A DNA stretch of 13,353 nt from Caulobacteraceae bacterium (GTDB lineage Bacteria; Pseudomonadota; Alphaproteobacteria; Caulobacterales; Caulobacteraceae), in contig SDZP01000060.1 in the NCBI GenBank assembly GCA_004144935.1, forward strand, positions 1 to 13,353, given 5' to 3'. Within the stretch, counting starts at the first letter, position 1. Each line of letters opens with the position of its first letter. Under the pieces are notes generated by a model, which saw nothing but the letters and a program-made list of their open reading frames with translations, made no database searches and was not told the origin of the DNA. Made by a program: the position numbers and the translations under genes. Of the stretch, positions 13,218 to 13,353 are shown piece after piece.

Positions 13218-13353
13218 CCCCTCGCCCTGATCACCGGCGCCTCCTCGGGCATCGGCGAGGCTTTCGCCGAAGCGCTGGCCAGGCGCGGCTACGACCTGGC
13301 CCTGGCCGCCCGCCGGGCCGACCGGCTGGAAGCCCTGGCCGCGCGCTTAAGCG
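13215..13353 (+). CDS. Short-chain dehydrogenase/reductase, N-terminal part (partial)
   Basis: The visible 46 residues form the first Rossmann unit: hydrophobic strand PLALI, the TGASSGIG cofactor loop, helix, second strand DLALAARR and an arginine pair (ARRADRLE) that favours NADPH. It is cut by the window end, so the catalytic YxxxK is not visible and no substrate can be named. It starts 56 bases behind the acyl-CoA dehydrogenase stop on the same strand and is probably co-transcribed with it. The start codon appears to be ATT, see the separate entry; a single-base ATG to ATT difference or an assembly error is the alternative. Confidence 0.8.
   Translation, partial: MPLALITGASSGIGEAFAEALARRGYDLALAARRADRLEALAARLS

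Noticed and set aside
13215..13353. Taking the SDR as the missing ketoreductase of the aryl-polyene cluster
   Set aside because: It is 6 kb away, separated by the haem/copper module, and sits directly behind an acyl-CoA dehydrogenase; the visible part is generic SDR.

Overview
The window is high-GC and gene-dense, with tightly coupled alphaproteobacterial-style operons. The intergenic palindrome at 2415-2589 is of a kind I associate with Caulobacterales and related alphaproteobacteria, so a Caulobacter/Phenylobacterium-like host is my best guess (inference; no rRNA or marker gene is present). No rRNA, tRNA, CRISPR array or transposase was seen.

Region A (1-7020) is part of a specialised-metabolite locus that combines aryl-polyene-type fatty acid synthase enzymes with dialkylresorcinol (DAR) enzymes, the logic known from flexirubin-type pigments of Bacteroidetes. 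On the + strand, after the tail of an unidentified gene (1-144), come an acyl carrier protein (155-427), a complete ketosynthase (424-1569) and a short degenerate ketosynthase partner resembling a chain length factor (1562-2410). These overlap by 4 and 8 bases. A large inverted repeat (2415-2589) separates them from a converging - strand operon, read in the order darA flavodoxin-like aromatase/cyclase (6084-5137), darB FabH-like ketosynthase (5135-3987), a 133-residue protein with an HTH-like tail (3987-3586) and a BtrH-like Cys/His/Asp acyltransferase (3583-2594). The genes within this operon are separated by 1-2 bases or overlap by 1. Two hotdog dehydratases of the ApeI and ApeP types (6530-6237 - and 6580-7020 +) diverge from a 49-base gap. 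A plausible division of labour is that ACP, KS/CLF and dehydratases build an unsaturated acyl chain, DarB joins two chains and DarA aromatises the product. The BtrH-like protein may move an acyl group from an ACP to an acceptor. A ketoreductase and other aryl-polyene functions are not in the window.

Region B (7035-11575) is a redox/second-messenger module. A - strand pair, DUF3034 beta-barrel-like protein then a secreted group I truncated haemoglobin, is divergent from a + strand pair, a secreted cupredoxin-like protein with a C-x2-H-x2-M copper motif then a membrane EAL phosphodiesterase with a broken GGDEF domain. The 176-base divergent control region holds a 7-7-7 dyad. Three of the proteins carry export signals and the fourth spans the membrane. 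This suggests a periplasmic haem/copper sensing unit that adjusts c-di-GMP; the functional link is inferred.

Region C (11576-13353) starts with 417 non-coding bases: a decayed relative of the 2415-2589 repeat, a series of ACCGGCCTAC-like repeats at roughly helical spacing, and a TATAAT box. An acyl-CoA dehydrogenase with Asp where many family members have the catalytic Glu follows (11993-13159). Last is the start of a short-chain dehydrogenase whose best-supported start codon is ATT.
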